A stretch of 64,000 nt of DNA from Pseudarthrobacter sp. NS4 (lineage in GTDB: Bacteria; Actinomycetota; Actinomycetes; Actinomycetales; Micrococcaceae). Below, piece by piece: positions 62,162 to 64,000 of the stretch; position 1 is the first letter of the stretch; every line of letters begins with the position of its first letter. The position numbers and the translations under genes are program-made. Under the pieces are notes generated by a model. The model saw only the letters and a program-made list of their open reading frames with translations. It made no database searches and had not been told where the DNA came from. The stretch spans positions 3,720,001 to 3,784,000 of the forward strand of contig NZ_CP103288.1 of assembly GCF_024758005.1 (NCBI RefSeq). Direction: 5' to 3'.

Positions 62162-62836
62162 TTAGTGGCCGGAGGCACGCTTCATGGCCAGGAGGGCAGC
62201 GTCTGCGGCATTGCGCACATGCTCTTCGCAGGCGATTCTTACCTCGTCCGGATCCCGGTTTATGGCGGCGGCAGCCGTGATTCTGGTTATCTCCGCCACC
62301 GTTTTCGCTCCGCGGTTCTCGGAGGACAGGGAGTACATGCGCAGCACCTGAGTGCGGGCATTCACAACTCTGAGAAGCTTGCGGATCTCTTCATTGCCCG
62401 CCCCGGCGAGCAGCACGTCGTAGTACCGGTCCTTGACTTCGAGCTTGCGTCCGGGGTCGTCGGATGCCATTGCCTTCTTTACTTCATTAAGGCAGTGCAC
62501 GAGTTCAGTGCACTGTTCATCGGTGGCGCGCTCGGCAAACAGGCTTCCGGCCAGTGATTCCAATGCACGGCGGACCTCGTAAAGGCTTTCGGCCTCGCGG
62601 ATGGTGAGAGTAGCAACCTCCGGGCCCCTGTTGGGGACGATGGTCACGAGCCCCTCCGCTTCCAGCTGGCGCAACACCTCGCGGACAACGGTCCGGCTAA
62701 CGGCAAACTTTTCGCACAGGACGGATTCCACGAGACGCTCGCCAGGAGTAAACTCGGCGGTCACGATGGCTCGGCGCAAAGCACCTGTAACCTCCTGCCT
62801 CAGCGGAGCGGCGGTCCTCTTCACGGCGGAATTCAT
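62162..62836 (-). CDS. GntR-family transcriptional regulator, FCD subgroup
   Basis: A 224-residue regulator. Winged helix: VTAEFTPGERLVESVLCEKF, AVSRTVVREVLRQLEAEGLV, TIVPNRGPEVATLTIREAES; then an FCD effector domain with VRRALESLAGSLFAERATDE and DRYYDVLLAGAGNEEIRKLL. The shared TACGGTATTAC motif occurs both in front of this gene and in front of the hydrolase pair, so it probably represses both and perhaps the divergent dehydrogenase at 63158. Confidence 0.9.
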   Translation of the reverse strand: MNSAVKRTAAPLRQEVTGALRRAIVTAEFTPGERLVESVLCEKFAVSRTVVREVLRQLEAEGLVTIVPNRGPEVATLTIREAESLYEVRRALESLAGSLFAERATDEQCTELVHCLNEVKKAMASDDPGRKLEVKDRYYDVLLAGAGNEEIRKLLRVVNARTQVLRMYSLSSENRGAKTVAEITRITAAAAINRDPDEVRIACEEHVRNAADAALLAMKRASGH

Positions 62837-63157
62837 ATGGTCTCCCCTTCACGTCTAGTCGTGATACTGCCGGTGCCGGCCCAGCCGGAAGAATTTCACG
62901 GCACTAGACACTGCTAACCATAATACGGTATTACTGAAAGAATGCTCAATAGCAAGCCCAAACATTTGCATGGTTGGTGGGAACGCTGAGGTTTCATCGT
63001 CAGGGCCCTAAACGACGGTTCTTCCCGTCTGGGACGGAGCGCAGTTTCATCTCAGAGTCGTCCAGCCTGACCGCGATATCAGAAGGTGGCAAAGAGTGAA
63101 CGATCAAGTCCAAAGCCGTATCGGGCAACCCGCTGACGCGGACGGAGAATTCTCAAC
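62837..63157. other. 321-bp divergent promoter region
   Basis: Between the GntR gene (minus) and the 3-hydroxyisobutyrate dehydrogenase-like gene (plus). It holds one TACGGTATTAC operator (62921-62934) and a GGAG ribosome-binding site at 63142-63145. No gene. Confidence 0.5.
62921..62934. promoter_or_regulatory. GntR operator candidate, TACGGTATTAC motif, site 2
   Basis: taatacggtattac, nearly palindromic (TAATAC / GTATTA around one central base) and sharing 11 of 11 bases with site 1. It is about 85 bp upstream of the GntR start, so autoregulation is likely. Confidence 0.6.
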
Positions 63158-64000
63158 ATGGTAGTCACCGACACCACTCGGTCACTTTTCATCGGTCTGG
63201 GCAATATGGGTCGGCCCATGGCCTCACGCTACGCCCAGGGCCGAGAAGTGTTCGTCTTTGACCAGAGCCCAGAGGCAAGGAAAGCCACGGCAGAACAAAG
63301 CGGTGCCACGCCTCTGGAGAGCCTGGACACCCTGCCCGAGAACATAAAAGTGGTCATCCTCATGCTGCCTAACAGCCGGATAGTCGAGGCCGTCCTGCGC
63401 GAGAGCCCGGGTCTCCTCAGCCGGCTCAACCCGGGGTCGATGATCATCGACATGAGCTCTTCGGAACCAAAAAGCACCACAGCCCTGGCACATGAGGCCG
63501 CCCAACTGGGCATTCACTACGTGGACGCACCAGTCTCCGGCGGCGTCGCCCGGGCCGTAACGGGTGAACTGGCCATTATGGCCGGCGGCAGCGACCAGGC
63601 AGTCGAAGCGGCACGTCCCCTTCTCGAGGCCATGGGAACCGGCGTCGTGCACGTGGGCCCTTCAGGTACCGGCCACGCAGCGAAGGCTCTGAACAACCTC
63701 TTGTCGGCAACTAACATAGCCGCCGCGGCCGAGATCATCTGTGCAGCGGCCTCAGCGGGCATCGCCCCACACGTCATGGTGGACGTCATCAACAACTCCA
63801 CCGGCCGCAGCCAGGCGACTGAAGTCAAGTATCCGAAGCACATCCTCACCGGGGCATTCGATTCTGGCTTCGCCATGGACCTGATGCTCAAGGACCTCAA
63901 AATCGCCCGCCAGATTTTCGAGGCCAATGCCGTGGAAGCACCGGTCGTCCTGACCGCACAGACTGTTGCCGAAAATCTGCGCGAGAAACTTGACTCTGCG
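63158..64000 (+). CDS. 3-hydroxyisobutyrate dehydrogenase-family NAD(P)-dependent beta-hydroxyacid reductase (partial)
   Basis: Open from the ATG at 63158 to the window end, 281 codons with no stop, so the C-terminus is missing by a few residues (family about 290-300). NAD motif LFIGLGNMGRPMASRYAQG (GxGxxG-type), substrate motif VDAPVSGGVARAVTGELAIM, and catalytic Lys in GTGHAAKALNNLL, where family members have GxxxxxKxxNN. Members include 3-hydroxyisobutyrate dehydrogenase, tartronate-semialdehyde reductase and sulfolactaldehyde reductase. Divergent from a GntR regulator, so it likely belongs to the same regulon as the hydrolase pair. Confidence 0.88.
   Translation, partial: MVVTDTTRSLFIGLGNMGRPMASRYAQGREVFVFDQSPEARKATAEQSGATPLESLDTLPENIKVVILMLPNSRIVEAVLRESPGLLSRLNPGSMIIDMSSSEPKSTTALAHEAAQLGIHYVDAPVSGGVARAVTGELAIMAGGSDQAVEAARPLLEAMGTGVVHVGPSGTGHAAKALNNLLSATNIAAAAEIICAAASAGIAPHVMVDVINNSTGRSQATEVKYPKHILTGAFDSGFAMDLMLKDLKIARQIFEANAVEAPVVLTAQTVAENLREKLDSA

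Noticed and set aside
1..64000. CRISPR arrays, rRNA, tRNA and complete insertion sequences
   Set aside because: No regularly spaced repeats, no tRNA cloverleaf or rRNA segments noticed by eye; the only IS material is the IS30 fragment. A tRNA scan would settle the RNA part.

Overview
The window looks like chromosome of a high-GC Gram-positive soil actinobacterium, most likely Arthrobacter or a close relative (Pseudarthrobacter, Paenarthrobacter). Reasons: strong G/C bias at third codon positions, GTG and TTG starts, a DUF222/13E12-type HNH protein, a DUF4193 protein, an IS30 relic of actinobacterial type, and a dense set of catabolic operons each with its own GntR, MarR or LysR regulator. No rRNA, tRNA or CRISPR array was seen. 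I ran no database search: family names rest on motifs and remembered family architecture.

Layout. 1-10.5 kb: GNAT acetyltransferase, DUF222-HNH protein, SAM methyltransferase, then a lipoprotein and a one-chain ECF importer (T-A-A-S fusion) that meet cobalamin-dependent methionine synthase (metH) tail to tail; a vitamin B12 uptake/use neighbourhood is the natural reading. 10.9-15.2 kb: an AT-richer island with a HEPN-like protein and a tightly coupled three-gene operon, sce7726-type nuclease-like protein, sce7725/beta-family protein and zinc-ribbon/RES-domain protein. This is the best candidate for a poorly described (probably anti-phage) system. 15.3-19 kb: heterodimeric ABC exporter. 19.5-26.3 kb: GntR regulator and a divergent operon of ethanolamine-type permease, glutamine-synthetase-like ligase, C26 amidohydrolase, aldehyde dehydrogenase and SDR, which together fit a gamma-glutamylated ethanolamine route. 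26.3-28.3 kb: decaying stretch with an AraC relic and two SMR genes, each broken by one base.

28.3-36.1 kb: aromatic-acid style genes (MHS transporter, MobA-like flavoprotein hydroxylase, MarR) and a metallo-beta-lactamase-fold hydrolase coupled to a second MHS transporter, with a LysR gene. 36.5-46.7 kb: a divergent catabolic cluster around a GntR regulator. The minus-strand operon encodes two AA_synth-family proteins, alpha/beta hydrolase, aldehyde dehydrogenase, tautomerase and luciferase-like monooxygenase; the plus-strand genes encode a SnoaL-flavin reductase fusion, a BCCT betaine transporter and succinate-semialdehyde dehydrogenase. The parts list matches two-component ring cleavage of an N-methylpyridinium betaine such as trigonelline.

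46.9-51.3 kb: GH15 glycosidase, RidA fossil, DUF1508, DUF4193 and an M15-like membrane protein. 51.5-56.5 kb: mobile-element zone with a pRiA4b ORF-3-like protein, a tyrosine-recombinase/HTH/zinc-ribbon-recombinase trio, repeated palindromes and an IS30 fragment. 56.7-60 kb: secreted subtilase and GH26-like glycosidase. 60.7-64 kb: GntR-controlled hydrolase pair and a 3-hydroxyisobutyrate dehydrogenase-family gene running off the end. Nearly identical GACGACGGCGGG hairpins recur between transcription units.
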